Of a stretch of 64,000 nucleotides of DNA, positions 24,183 through 33,168 are shown in pieces. Each line of letters opens with the position of its first letter. The stretch's first letter is position 1. The notes below the pieces were generated by a model that worked only from the letters and a program-made list of their open reading frames with translations, did not search any database and was not told the DNA's origin. The stretch comes from Mangrovibacterium marinum (GTDB taxonomy: Bacteria; Bacteroidota; Bacteroidia; Bacteroidales; Prolixibacteraceae). A program made the position numbers and the translations under genes. The stretch covers positions 46,804 through 110,803 of the forward strand of contig NZ_QAAD01000013.1 in the NCBI RefSeq assembly GCF_003046625.1, given 5' to 3'.

Positions 24183-27173
24183 TCACACACAAATCAGAGC
24201 CTCGCGCTTACGGCCGTCCATCAGAATCGTGAGGTCTTCCTGAAAACGAATATGCTTCACGTATCGTAGTTCTTCGGCAATTTCGCCCTGGTCAAACAGC
24301 GCGGTGTTCACCCACGCGTCGCGGCTGTTGCCGGGGATTGAAAAATACCCCACATTCATCGAGGTTACATTATGAAAGAAGTGAGAGCCCAGCGAACCAT
24401 CCAGCGGAAAGTCGGGCAGGCCAATCTCAACAATGACCCGAGCCTTGCAGATTTGAGCCCAGGTAACGGGAATTCCGGTGAACGGGTCGCGCGTGCCCCA
24501 CCGGCCGGGGCCAATCAGGATATACTCTTTCCCACTCAGATCCATTTTGCGGTTAAAGCGGCTCACCTCATCGGCAATCTCTTTGGTTTTCATTTTATCG
24601 AAGGTCTCACCGTCAACATAAATCACATCCCGGATGCCCTGGACCTGCCCATTGCCCATCCCTTTGCGCGCGAACAGTAAGGCATTTGCCTCGTCCACCT
24701 CTCCCAGTTCAATTTCAGCTTCCTGATCATGCCTGATCAAGGGCTTTATTTGAAGAAGATAGAAGGTCGGCAACCCGTTTTCTTCAGCTTCCAGATCGAT
24801 TGCATATTCCATTTCCACCGGCGAGCCCATGGCCTCGCGAAACAAGCGCAACAAAAAGCGAATAGTTTCGGCCATCGGGAGCATTCCATATTTCAAAAGA
24901 TTGTCGAAATTAACAACCCGCGGCCCCCGAATTGACAAGTCGGGCACCAGATCGTCGTTCTCGGCGCTGTACACCGATGCGCAATGCTGCAACACACCGT
25001 CTTTTTCGGCTTCGCGAATCGACAATTTCAGAATCCCCGCATCCTCACCCACTTTCACCAAATCCGTCTCACTTCGGGTCATGTCCAAAGCGTAGAACTC
25101 GCGCTGCGAATCCCGAATCTGATCTTTGAGACTACTGGGATTGATTTGCGGATATCGCGGGCAAAAGCGAAAAGCCGGCTCGCCGCCAACCACGTACATC
25201 CCCAACCCGACGGCAGCCACCGCAAAACCATCTTCGGGCTCCATATACGAAACGGGGTAAAAATTATACGATTGAGCCACTCCGCTCACCGAAGGATAAA
25301 AACGGCCGTTATGCTCGTGCCCCACCAGCTCCTGAATAACAATGGCCATGCGTTCTTCTTCAATTTTATAATTGACAGCATCGAAATAAGAAATTGCCGA
25401 ATCGGTAAACACGCTGGCATAAACCAGCTTAACGGCGGTCTCCAACTGCTGGTAACGAACCTGCACGTCCGGATCGTTGTTGGGGAGGATATAGGTGGCA
25501 TAAACACCGGCAAAAGGCTGCAATAAGGAATCCTCGAACAAGCCAGATGAACGAACCGCCAAAGGCCGGCTCATTTTCGACACATAACGCAATAATTTCT
25601 TTTGCAGCGACTCACTCACTGCCGATGCAATAAAAGCAGCTTTTATCCGCTCGTAGTCGGTTGTACTGTATACTTCTTCGTACAAATTATTAATCTCGAT
25701 AAACTTTTCAAATTCGATGGAGCCGATAATTGCCGTTGCCGGAATACGAATGTTGATATTGGGGATTATCTTTTTAAAGTCGATATTTTCAATAAAGTTG
25801 CACATAAAGGCAACACCCCTGCCTTTTCCGCCCAGCAAACCTTTGCCCATGCGTACTACGTAGCGTTCGTTTCCCAGCAGCTGCTGATCGAAATTTATAA
25901 CCAGCCCCCGAAGTCGTTTAATTTGCATACGCTCAAAAACCTTCAAACAAAAGTTTCGAAGTTCTTCAGCGTTATCAAAATCCTCGAAGCGGTAAGGCAA
26001 CAACTGTTCAGCAATGTTAATCTCGCCGCGGGCCATTAGCCAGGTCGAAAAAGAGTTCCTCCGGGCGTGATAAGCCAATGCCTCGGCAGGCACCACCCGT
26101 AAAATATCCTGAAACTCCTGCAAGTTGTGGGCTACCGAAATCGGGGTACCCGCATTATCTTTAAACACAAAACTACCGAAGCCCAGTCGTTTGAAGATAA
26201 AATTATGAATATCCATCGACAGACTCTCCGAGTTTTTGTCGATAAACTCGGCCCCAATTTCGCGGGCACGAACGGCATTGCGAATATCGTGACTTTGCAG
26301 CAACAAGGGGATTGGGAAACGTAAAATCTGCTTGGCATATTTCAGTAACTCAATGCCAGAATCTTCATCCTCCTGTCCATTCCGACAAAACTTCACATCC
26401 GAAATAACAGCCAGCAAGTAGTCACGATACTGGTTCATCACGGCAACAGCTTCCTCGTAGTTACTCACCAGAATTACCTTCGGCCGGGCCCGCATTTTCA
26501 GAATCATGTGCAATTCATCGGCTGTTTCATCCTGCACCAGGTTTTGGGTTTGCGTCATAATATTGGTGTACAACATGGGCAGGTAGCGCGAATAATACTG
26601 AATCGAATCCTCAACCATCAAAATCACCCGCACATTACCGGTGCGGGTGTCGGTTTCAATATTCTTCTTGTCCTCGATATATTTAACCATCGCCAGGAAC
26701 ACATTTGAATTTCCGTTCCAGACAAACACGCGGTCAATCGAGTCGAACCTGTCGGCCGTTTCCTGAAAGTAACGCAAATCGCCATTGTTATTAACCAGCA
26801 GCAAAACCGGAATACTCTTCTTAAGTCCATGAATACTGTCGGCTATTTTAACCGGTATTTTCTTATCAACCCCAACCATAATAATTACCAGGTCGAAGTC
26901 CCTTTCGCGAATCAGCGCCAGAGCCTGTTCCTGCGAGTTTACGCTTGTAAAACGAGGATAAGTATACAAGTTCAACTGAAGAAATTCGCCGAAAATTTTG
27001 TCGGTAAACTGTCCCTCGCGCACAATCGTGTAACTATCGTAAAGGGTGGCAACCAACAAAACTTCCTTCACCTTGGTTGGCATCAGCTCCTCAAAAATAT
27101 CCCGGTCGCTCTTTTTGTATTTGTAAATTGACGAAAGCGTAATATTATCCAGTTGATCCATACGAAACGGCAT
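24183..27173 (-). CDS. receiver-like plus PEP/pyruvate-binding domain protein
   Basis: A 996-aa cytoplasmic protein with an unusual fusion. Residues about 35-165 look like a degenerate receiver domain (VLLVATLYDSY, DLVIIMVG). Residues 180-330 are a better receiver: Glu188-Asp189 (VEDS), the possible phospho-acceptor Asp259 (VISDVKF), Ser294 (LLQSHD) and Lys313 (FIDKNS). From about 430 a PEP-synthase-like ATP-grasp domain follows, with GKGLLGGKGRG (443-453) and RPLAVRSSGLFEDS (536-549). The phospho-His swivel domain and the PEP-utilising barrel of PEP synthase are absent, so it cannot run the full reaction alone. Such proteins occur across Bacteroidota without a proven role; phosphotransfer signalling is possible. 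A second ATG at 27161 is also a plausible start. Confidence 0.8.
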   Translation of the reverse strand: MPFRMDQLDNITLSSIYKYKKSDRDIFEELMPTKVKEVLLVATLYDSYTIVREGQFTDKIFGEFLQLNLYTYPRFTSVNSQEQALALIRERDFDLVIIMVGVDKKIPVKIADSIHGLKKSIPVLLLVNNNGDLRYFQETADRFDSIDRVFVWNGNSNVFLAMVKYIEDKKNIETDTRTGNVRVILMVEDSIQYYSRYLPMLYTNIMTQTQNLVQDETADELHMILKMRARPKVILVSNYEEAVAVMNQYRDYLLAVISDVKFCRNGQEDEDSGIELLKYAKQILRFPIPLLLQSHDIRNAVRAREIGAEFIDKNSESLSMDIHNFIFKRLGFGSFVFKDNAGTPISVAHNLQEFQDILRVVPAEALAYHARRNSFSTWLMARGEINIAEQLLPYRFEDFDNAEELRNFCLKVFERMQIKRLRGLVINFDQQLLGNERYVVRMGKGLLGGKGRGVAFMCNFIENIDFKKIIPNINIRIPATAIIGSIEFEKFIEINNLYEEVYSTTDYERIKAAFIASAVSESLQKKLLRYVSKMSRPLAVRSSGLFEDSLLQPFAGVYATYILPNNDPDVQVRYQQLETAVKLVYASVFTDSAISYFDAVNYKIEEERMAIVIQELVGHEHNGRFYPSVSGVAQSYNFYPVSYMEPEDGFAVAAVGLGMYVVGGEPAFRFCPRYPQINPSSLKDQIRDSQREFYALDMTRSETDLVKVGEDAGILKLSIREAEKDGVLQHCASVYSAENDDLVPDLSIRGPRVVNFDNLLKYGMLPMAETIRFLLRLFREAMGSPVEMEYAIDLEAEENGLPTFYLLQIKPLIRHDQEAEIELGEVDEANALLFARKGMGNGQVQGIRDVIYVDGETFDKMKTKEIADEVSRFNRKMDLSGKEYILIGPGRWGTRDPFTGIPVTWAQICKARVIVEIGLPDFPLDGSLGSHFFHNVTSMNVGYFSIPGNSRDAWVNTALFDQGEIAEELRYVKHIRFQEDLTILMDGRKREALICV

Positions 27174-27382
27174 TTTTTAAACAACCGAACAAGGGCCCAG
27201 AATCCCTTGCTCCGTTTTTTCCTTGAAATTAGGAAAATTCCGGCGGTAGCAAACAAAATCCTCTTTTTAGTTGAAACCGAAAGAAACCATACCAGCGACT
27301 ACCTGAAAAAAACAAGATCAAAACAGTTCGCGAAATAAATAGAAAATGCCCGGTTCGCCCGGTTCATCACTATTCTGAAAAC

Positions 27383-27546
27383 CGACATAATTCCGGGGGA
27401 ATCACCAACAGGGATGAAAGCTTACTATTTTTCGACGGTGCTGTTGTCGTTGTTTTCAAAAGTTGTCGGGTTGTCGTTCCCCATTTAATCAAAACCAGTT
27501 ATTGACATTGCGGCTTAGCGTCTCTGGGGGGTAAGACTTTCACAGA
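27383..27546 (-). repeat. dispersed repeat family A, copy R1
   Basis: On the minus strand this roughly 160-bp segment matches the plus-strand copy at 43318-43478 nearly base for base across long runs: ATGTCAATAACTGGTTTTG, CGACAACCCGACAACTTTTG, then ACGACAACAGCA and GATTCC..CCGGAAT. It fills most of the gap before the tRNA. No coding content was seen in 27174-27674 otherwise. Confidence 0.85.
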
Positions 27547-27674
27547 ACAAGTATTTTTTTCGCCTCGTCTTTGCGACACCACAAACAACTGTTTGCCAAG
27601 CCCCTAATAACACCGCGATGAATTAGCCGAAAAAAATCATCAAATAAATCGCTGTTTTTCCCTTCAAGCTCTTG

Positions 27675-27703
27675 TTTGTTTCTACTAAAAAACGCTATAT
27701 TTG
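27675..27703 (+). promoter_or_regulatory. promoter of the tRNA-Arg gene
   Basis: TTTG at 27675-27678 and TATATTTG at 27696-27703, with 17 bp between them. This is close to the Bacteroidota TTTG-N19-TAnnTTTG promoter and ends about 20 bp before the mature tRNA 5' end. Confidence 0.7.
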
Positions 27704-27722
27704 CACCGCGTTTAAGAAATAT

Positions 27723-27795
27723 GGCTCCGTAGCTTAATGGATAGAGCATCTGACTACGGATCAGAAGGTTGCAGGTTCGAGTCTTGCCGGGGTCA
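27723..27795 (+). tRNA. tRNA-Arg (anticodon ACG)
   Basis: A complete 73-nt cloverleaf can be drawn. The acceptor arm is GGCTCCG with CGGGGTC (wobbles tolerated), the D-stem GCTT/GAGC, and the anticodon stem TCTGA/TCAGA with loop CTACGGA giving anticodon ACG. The T-arm is GCAGG-TTCGAGT-CTTGC, with discriminator A. CCA is not encoded. The A34 is expected to be edited to inosine by TadA to read CGN codons. Confidence 0.95.
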
Positions 27796-27800
27796 CAAAA

Positions 27801-27836
27801 AAAAGGATTGTCAATTTTGGCAATCCTTTTCTGTTT
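27801..27836 (+). terminator. rho-independent terminator after tRNA-Arg
   Basis: A 10-bp perfect stem, AAAAGGATTG (27801-27810) with CAATCCTTTT (27821-27830), followed by CTGTTTTTAT. It overlaps the left copy of a direct repeat that recurs at 29.05 kb. Confidence 0.85.
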
Positions 27837-27858
27837 TTATCCGGGGGGGGGCAAAAAA
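27804..27858 (+). repeat. left direct repeat bracketing the first toxin-antitoxin segment
   Basis: The tRNA terminator plus the following TTTTCTGTTTTTATCCGGGG and G-run/CAAAAA are repeated imperfectly at 29052-29101 in the same orientation. The two copies enclose about 1.2 kb with a broken gene and a toxin-antitoxin pair. Confidence 0.75.
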
Positions 27859-27971
27859 AGACAGCCCTCGCTGAATCATTGCAATGTGTAACCTGTAATA
27901 AAACAGACTACAAAGTGTTTCTCTCTCAAGTAAGTTTAAAAAGGGTACTTTGATTCAATACCAACAAAGTA

Positions 27972-28411
27972 CTACAACAGCCCTTCATCTTTTAATATCT
28001 CTTGAATAAGCGCTGCCATCAAGGAAATTGTGATCAGCGTAAACAAACCGACTAATCCGGCCTTTTCATTCCGGCTCCTGGCTTGCAGATCCAACCGGCT
28101 CGGCTGGTTGCGGAGGGAGTAAGATTGACCTGGAACCGGTTGGTTATTACAGCTTCGGGCTGTGTCGGCTCAGGCTGGTAATTTTCAGTAATTTCCACTC
28201 CCGAAAGCGATTGATTGCTTAATAAACCCAAATAATCACGTATCTTTGTATCAAAGTCCTGAGCATCGTTAATGTCGGAGGCAATTGAAGCCTCGGTTAG
28301 ATGTTTCAGGATTTTTTGCTTATCCGGTAAATTGATAAGATTATATCAAAGCAAGGCGTGATCTTTGTTTTTAGCCATGGACTTGATAATGGTCTCGCCA
28401 CTTAAAGACAT
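27972..28411 (-). pseudogene. broken gene of unknown function (in-frame stop and frameshift)
   Basis: From an ATG at 28411 the frame reads MSLSGETIIKSMAKNKDHALL, meets a TGA, and continues in the same frame as YNLINLPDKQKILKHLTEAS... for about 75 codons. Near 28135-28160 the frame must shift to continue sensibly as YSLRNQPSRLDLQARSRNEK, followed by a hydrophobic helix (GLVGLFTLITISLMAALI) and the end EILKDEGLL with TAG at 27972-27974. Read as one piece it would be a protein of about 145 aa with a C-terminal transmembrane segment. No family was recognised. A sequencing error could mimic one lesion but hardly both. Confidence 0.6.
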
Positions 28412-28449
28412 TTTACCCGACCCGATTGCTCCAACATTCGCAACTCAGA

Positions 28450-28722
28450 TTATTTATCCAGATAATAACCTCGGAGTGAATGAATTTCAACCGTATCATT
28501 GGCCTCATTTACGCGATACACGATGCGATGTTCTTTGTTTATCCTCCGCGACCAATATCCGGTCAATTCATACTTCAACGGTTCAGGCTGTCCTCCACCT
28601 ACGTATGGTGTTCTGCTTATTTCTTTCAGGAGTGTCTGTATTTTCCTTTGTGCCGCCTTATTCCCCGATTGCTTCCAGCACTTCAGGTCGGTAAGCGCCT
28701 CAATCTTGAAAATCACTTCCAT
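28450..28722 (-). CDS. YoeB/Txe-family mRNA-cleaving toxin
   Basis: A 90-aa RelE-superfamily toxin. The family end KYELTGYWSRRINKEHRIVYRV...IHSLRGYY carries the conserved YWSRRI and EHRIVY motifs and the C-terminal tyrosines of YoeB, which cuts mRNA in the ribosome A-site. The start overlaps the end of the upstream antitoxin gene by 10 bp, the normal antitoxin-first order. The pair lies inside a direct-repeat-bracketed segment downstream of a tRNA. Confidence 0.92.
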   Translation of the reverse strand: MEVIFKIEALTDLKCWKQSGNKAAQRKIQTLLKEISRTPYVGGGQPEPLKYELTGYWSRRINKEHRIVYRVNEANDTVEIHSLRGYYLDK

Positions 28723-28901
28723 AGATTATCTAAGTCTACTTTCTCACCAGTCTGTTTTTCGCTTTTTCTTATTTTTCTTACGAACTCTTTGCAATACGGG
28801 CTATCCTGCGCCGTTTCAAAAGTGACATAATCGAGTGTTTTTAAAAATTCGATCAGTCGTTTCCCTTTTGCTGATTTGTCATTAATGATCACAGTTGTCA
28901 T
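28713..28901 (-). CDS. antitoxin of the YoeB-type pair
   Basis: A 62-aa protein with the start MTTVIINDKSAKGKRLIEFLKTL and a charged C-terminus (EKQTGEKVDLDNLWK). It is shorter than YefM and does not show the full Phd/YefM fold. The N-terminal strand-helix could dimerise and the C-terminal tail could wrap the toxin. The function is inferred from size, position and the 10-bp overlap with the toxin gene, which it precedes in the operon. Confidence 0.8.
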   Translation of the reverse strand: MTTVIINDKSAKGKRLIEFLKTLDYVTFETAQDSPYCKEFVRKIRKSEKQTGEKVDLDNLWK

Positions 28902-29382
28902 AGCCTCATCTTTTTTTCAAAGGTAGAAAACCATCCCCGTTTGTGCAAGAGATACAAGTCGATAGACTGAGTTAGCTTTCTCTAAAACCAAATTTAAGCG
29001 ATACTCCATTGATGCGGAGGAACAGAACATACCACACGCGAGCTCACATAGAGGGTTGTCAATCTTGGCAACCCTTTTCTGTTTTTATCCGGGGGCAAAA
29101 AGAAAAACACCGTTCATACACCACTTCGTAAAAAGCCGCAGAACAAACGACAGTAAAAGCGCTTCAAACAAACAGCTGCTGATCAAAATCTTACCAAAGC
29201 TAATTACTCGGTTTGCTCTCGCCCGACCAGAGGGCCATCAAAAAAAATTAAGCCTGTCGGTTTGTTTTTTATCCATTTTATAGACATATTTATCGAAGAA
29301 TTTACGAATTTTCGTGCGCTTTATTCCAAAACTTTGTATTGCTTAAAAAAGGGCCTCTAATTTAAAGTCAAGAAAGATTGAT
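28902..29382. other. intergenic region before the sigma gene
   Basis: Apart from the right-hand direct repeat at 29052-29101, no gene was recognised. Short open frames here have no start context or known motifs. AT-rich sequence near 29290-29380 presumably holds the sigma gene's promoter, but no clean TAnnTTTG box was found. Confidence 0.5.
29052..29101 (+). repeat. right direct repeat bracketing the first toxin-antitoxin segment
   Basis: The hairpin AGGGTTG/CAACCCT followed by TTTTCTGTTTTTATCCGGGG and GCAAAAA copies the sequence after tRNA-Arg at 27804-27858. Changes in the stem are compensatory (GGATTG/CAATCC becomes GGGTTG/CAACCC), so the hairpin is preserved. Confidence 0.75.
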
Positions 29383-29967
29383 ATGATAAGCTATACTAAC
29401 GAAGAACTCCTTCATGGGATTCTTAGAAACGATAACCTGATTCTTCAATATATTTATAAAAATTTCTTTTATAAAATCAACTTCTTTGTGAAGAAGAATA
29501 GCGGAGATGACGACGACTCCAACGATGTATTTCAGGAGGCCATTATCATCATATACCGTAAATTAAAGGCCAACGACCTGGTTTTGGATTGCTCTTTCGA
29601 AACCTACCTGTACTCGGTCTGCCGCTTTCTGTGGCTGCGGCATCTTGAAAAACGAAAAGCTGAAAAAGAAAAAATTCAGGACAATCATGATTTCAACGCC
29701 GACATCTACGATAATGCTTTTGAAGAAACGGCTGACATGAACGAAAAGTACCGGCTTTATCAAAAGCATTTCAAAAACCTGGGAACAGATTGCCAGAAAG
29801 TTTTACAGATGTTCTTCGACAAGGTTCCGCTGAAGCAAATTGCGCAGGTGATGGGCTTCCAGAGTGAAAAATATGCCAAGAAAAGAAAGTACAAGTGTAA
29901 AGAATACCTGGTAAAAAGCATCAAGCAAGACATCGAATACAAAAAGATCCTGGAGAACAACTTATAA
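29383..29967 (+). CDS. sigma-70 family RNA polymerase sigma factor (ECF-like)
   Basis: A 194-aa protein with an ECF-like layout. Region 2 covers about residues 20-90 (QYIYKNFFYKINFFV, DVFQEAIIIIYRKL as region 2.2, SFETYLYSVCRFLWL as 2.3-2.4). Region 4 covers about 125-180 (CQKVLQMFFDKVPLKQIAQVMGFQSEKYAKKRKYKCKE, an HTH). It ends 180 bp before the convergent TPR-CHAT protease gene. A membrane protein with anti-sigma-like repeats lies 3.6 kb further on, so the three may form a regulatory unit. The target promoters are unknown. Confidence 0.88.
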   Translation: MISYTNEELLHGILRNDNLILQYIYKNFFYKINFFVKKNSGDDDDSNDVFQEAIIIIYRKLKANDLVLDCSFETYLYSVCRFLWLRHLEKRKAEKEKIQDNHDFNADIYDNAFEETADMNEKYRLYQKHFKNLGTDCQKVLQMFFDKVPLKQIAQVMGFQSEKYAKKRKYKCKEYLVKSIKQDIEYKKILENNL

Positions 29968-30147
29968 CAAACCCCTGCTCGCGTATTGACAAACGCAAGC
30001 CGGAGGAAACCGGTATCCACAGGTATTTCCCCTGCCGCGACCGACATAAAAATGCCGGATTGCCATCCGGAGCACGCCCCGGTCCATCAGATTAATTCGC
30101 CTCTTTGCATTCGCCAGATTTCCAAGCTGGAATTCACATCCGCCTAG

Positions 30148-33063
30148 CTAGTCCTGTGTTTTCCGGCGCTTCCGTCGCATCTGATCAACAACAATCAACA
30201 TCACCAAAACCAGCGCCAGCGCGCCAAGCCAATACATTTCCTTCCCAACATATAGTGGTGAAGTATTGCCAACAGCAACATAGGCCAACCAAAAGTGCGG
30301 ATGTGCCTTCAACGGATCGGCATTTTCAATATGTGCCAATTTGGCCAGGCGCAGCGCTTCAGCCTTATCTTTCCCCACGGACAGATACTTGTAAAAATCG
30401 CGCATGATATTGGCTCCCGACTCATCTTCCACCTCCCACAGCGTCATCACAATCGACGGACAGCCAGCATACAGAAAACCACGCGCCAGGCTCATCACCC
30501 CTTCGCCTTTCTGCAACTTACCACTTCCGGTATTACAAGCGCTCAGAACGGCCATACGGGCATTCAGCTGCATATTATAAATCTCACTGGTATTTAGCCA
30601 GCCATCCTCGTCGGTATTGGCTGTAGGCTTCGAAAACGCCAATCGCGAGTACATGGGCAAGGTGTCGTTCACAATGGTGTGCATAGCCAGGTGCAATACA
30701 TCGTAATCGCGGGCATACTTTTTAAATACTGCCTCCTGCGCCAACGAATCCTCATAGAGATCGCCCTGCACATACTCATTGATATACTCCACCTCCTTGT
30801 CAACGGCCAGCAAGGGCAATAAGCCGGCCCGGTACTCGGCCACCACCGTATAATCGCGGTCATCTTTCTCGTAACTCGGAGCAAAGGCCAACAAACTCTT
30901 CTCAGCTCTTTGCTCCTTATCGAAATAGTCGAACAACAGGGTTGTTGAGTACGTGTAGCTAATCGAATGCTTCTTGATCAAATAAGCCAGATTTCGGAAA
31001 TTCATCCGGCTTGTATCCGGCTCTTCATAAATCAAGGCATCAAAAGGAATATACGACAACTTGTCGTCGGGAATTACAACCAGCGTCTTACCCTCCAGCT
31101 CATCCTGCACGTCGCCCAGTAAATCGTTGTACAAGCAGTACGAAGACCAGGCGTAATCGGCGTACGACTTCTGATCGGTATACTGATAGCTTGAGCTGGT
31201 TAAAAACTGATAAACCCCTTCAATTCGATTGGAGAAGGTAGAGTCGATCGGTGTTTTCGAGAAGCTAAATTGCTCATTCGTGATCACAAAACGAAACAAA
31301 CTCCCGGAATCTTCCTGCTCATCAGGTTCATCGATAAAATACTCCACAATAGCATCGTGATTCCCAATCCGATCACGAATCGCATCCAGGCCGATCACTT
31401 CATTGGCATACTTAAAGGCATAATACTTCGGAAACGAATCCTCGAGCAACTGAACCAGCTGGGCATACTTTTCCGAGTAATAAAAGATTTTGGTATTGTA
31501 CAAGGCCACCTTTTCGGAGTCGGGTTCGGCCTGTTGCTTCTCCTCATACAGCATTTGTTTGTAGTTGGAGATATTTATCTTAAGCACATCCTCCTTATTT
31601 AGTAAACTGTCGGGGATCCCGCCAAACTGCTGCGCCCGCGAATCTTTCACCGCCGCCAAAAAACTGGCCGACTTGCTTTTTTCGGTTAGCTCAAAGCCCC
31701 GGGCAACATATTCGGGCTTGCCGGTTTGTTGATACAGTTTATAACACAGATTGATGGCTCCAACGAAGGTGGACTGCTGATTTTCGGACAGGAACAGCCG
31801 ACTCTCCTCACTCACAAAACCGGTCCGGATTTGATGCACCAGCTCAACAGCCAACTCAACAGCCTCCAGCCCGGCCTGATAATGCCTTACCGCCTCCTGC
31901 TTCTGACTGCCCGTTTTTAACAGATCGCCCAGCGCAGTATGACACTGCGATTTCTTTTTCAGAATCTCCAGCAACTGAAGCTCCGAAATGGCCTGCTTTA
32001 TCTCCGGATTTTCAAACGGGTCAGTAGCCGTGAAGGTGCCCGTAGCAGCAATCAATGCCTTTTGGTAATAAGTGAGAGCAAGCTTTAAATCCTCCGCTCT
32101 TTTTCGGTTAAAATCGGCCAAATGACTGGCTTCCGACGACCGCGAAGCATAATAGTCGGCATAATTCAACATCACATTGGCATATTGCGTGCTACGCTCG
32201 GTAAAATACCGGCGAATGGCCTCACGCGATAATTCGTTGTAGTGTGGAACTTCTTCGTATTTTTTCGCTGATAGCAGAAACTTCACATAATCAACCAATT
32301 CCAAACCTAAGTCGTATTGATTCCCTTCGTCCGTGTTCTTAAGTAAATCAAACGTCTCTTTATAATATTTATCCGCTGTTTCGATCTCCCCACGCTTCCA
32401 GTAGATCTGAGCAAGCAAACTGAGATTATAAGATCTGATATCCAAATCTGTCTTATTTAAACCTTCTTGACAAATCCGTATTGCTTCATCATATCTTTTT
32501 AAGTTGAGTAACGATTCTGCCAAACTACTTCTAGCCTGATCTGCAACTCTCGAATAATGTTTCAGATCTTTAGACAAAAGCCGAAAAGCATTTTGATTAT
32601 ACTCGTAAGCTTTCAGATAATCGCCCCTAATCTTATAAATCGTACTTAAATTACCATATACAAAACCCAGACGCGGATATTCCGACGAATAGTGATTTAC
32701 ATACAAACGCTCGGCTTCCAGATAATTTTCAATGGCCGCATCGTAATTCCCCAGGTTCTTATTCTGAATCCCAATATTAATAATTGAGCTCCCCAGACGA
32801 TAAGAATCAGATCCGTATTGCCGAATCCGGCAAGCTTTCATCCGCTCAAAATAATCGCGGGCTTTCTCAAAGTCGCCCAATCGAGCAGCGGCAATCCCCT
32901 TTCGGTTGTACGCAATGGCCTGAATACTGTCGTTGGCAGTAGGCCGATTCTCGATGGCTCCAACACCTAAAGCCAGAAAGGATTGAAAAAAAACAAAAAA
33001 AACACAGCAATATATACTCCTAATAATCGGACAGTTACACACTTCAACAAATCTTTTTTTCAT
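30148..33063 (-). CDS. TPR-CHAT caspase-like protease, membrane-anchored
   Basis: A 971-aa protein. An N-terminal hydrophobic signal segment (about 13-37) is followed by many TPR units (about 45-450: YNRKGIAAARLGDFEKARDYF, LGNYDAAIENYLEAERLY and others) and a C-terminal CHAT domain (about 660-930). The catalytic dyad is His795 (LHLAMHT) and Cys843 (VLSACNTG). QKGEGVMSLARGFLYAGCPSIV and LWEVED are typical CHAT motifs. A hydrophobic helix at about 944-961 followed by RRKRRK suggests the C-terminus is anchored in the inner membrane with the protease in the periplasm. CHAT proteases are separase/caspase relatives. The ATG at 33063 is preferred to a GTG at 33078. It is divergent from the Gly-Gly microgene. 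Confidence 0.92.
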   Translation of the reverse strand: MKKRFVEVCNCPIIRSIYCCVFFVFFQSFLALGVGAIENRPTANDSIQAIAYNRKGIAAARLGDFEKARDYFERMKACRIRQYGSDSYRLGSSIINIGIQNKNLGNYDAAIENYLEAERLYVNHYSSEYPRLGFVYGNLSTIYKIRGDYLKAYEYNQNAFRLLSKDLKHYSRVADQARSSLAESLLNLKRYDEAIRICQEGLNKTDLDIRSYNLSLLAQIYWKRGEIETADKYYKETFDLLKNTDEGNQYDLGLELVDYVKFLLSAKKYEEVPHYNELSREAIRRYFTERSTQYANVMLNYADYYASRSSEASHLADFNRKRAEDLKLALTYYQKALIAATGTFTATDPFENPEIKQAISELQLLEILKKKSQCHTALGDLLKTGSQKQEAVRHYQAGLEAVELAVELVHQIRTGFVSEESRLFLSENQQSTFVGAINLCYKLYQQTGKPEYVARGFELTEKSKSASFLAAVKDSRAQQFGGIPDSLLNKEDVLKINISNYKQMLYEEKQQAEPDSEKVALYNTKIFYYSEKYAQLVQLLEDSFPKYYAFKYANEVIGLDAIRDRIGNHDAIVEYFIDEPDEQEDSGSLFRFVITNEQFSFSKTPIDSTFSNRIEGVYQFLTSSSYQYTDQKSYADYAWSSYCLYNDLLGDVQDELEGKTLVVIPDDKLSYIPFDALIYEEPDTSRMNFRNLAYLIKKHSISYTYSTTLLFDYFDKEQRAEKSLLAFAPSYEKDDRDYTVVAEYRAGLLPLLAVDKEVEYINEYVQGDLYEDSLAQEAVFKKYARDYDVLHLAMHTIVNDTLPMYSRLAFSKPTANTDEDGWLNTSEIYNMQLNARMAVLSACNTGSGKLQKGEGVMSLARGFLYAGCPSIVMTLWEVEDESGANIMRDFYKYLSVGKDKAEALRLAKLAHIENADPLKAHPHFWLAYVAVGNTSPLYVGKEMYWLGALALVLVMLIVVDQMRRKRRKTQD

Positions 33064-33168
33064 TTTTTTCTCTTTCACTGGGGTTACCTTTTTCCTGTTT
33101 TCCGGATAAAAAAGCGAACAAGGATAATTAAGGATTCACAAAGTATTAACCATTAAAATTTAAAAGTA

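Noticed and set aside
29056..29283. 75-codon plus-strand open frame after the first toxin-antitoxin pair
   Set aside because: It starts inside the direct-repeat hairpin and has no motif, no ribosome-binding site and no counterpart at the first repeat copy.
30148..33078. Type III-E CRISPR (gRAMP/Craspase) locus around the TPR-CHAT protease
   Set aside because: No gRAMP effector, repeat array or Csx30 homologue is present; only the protease/sigma logic is similar.
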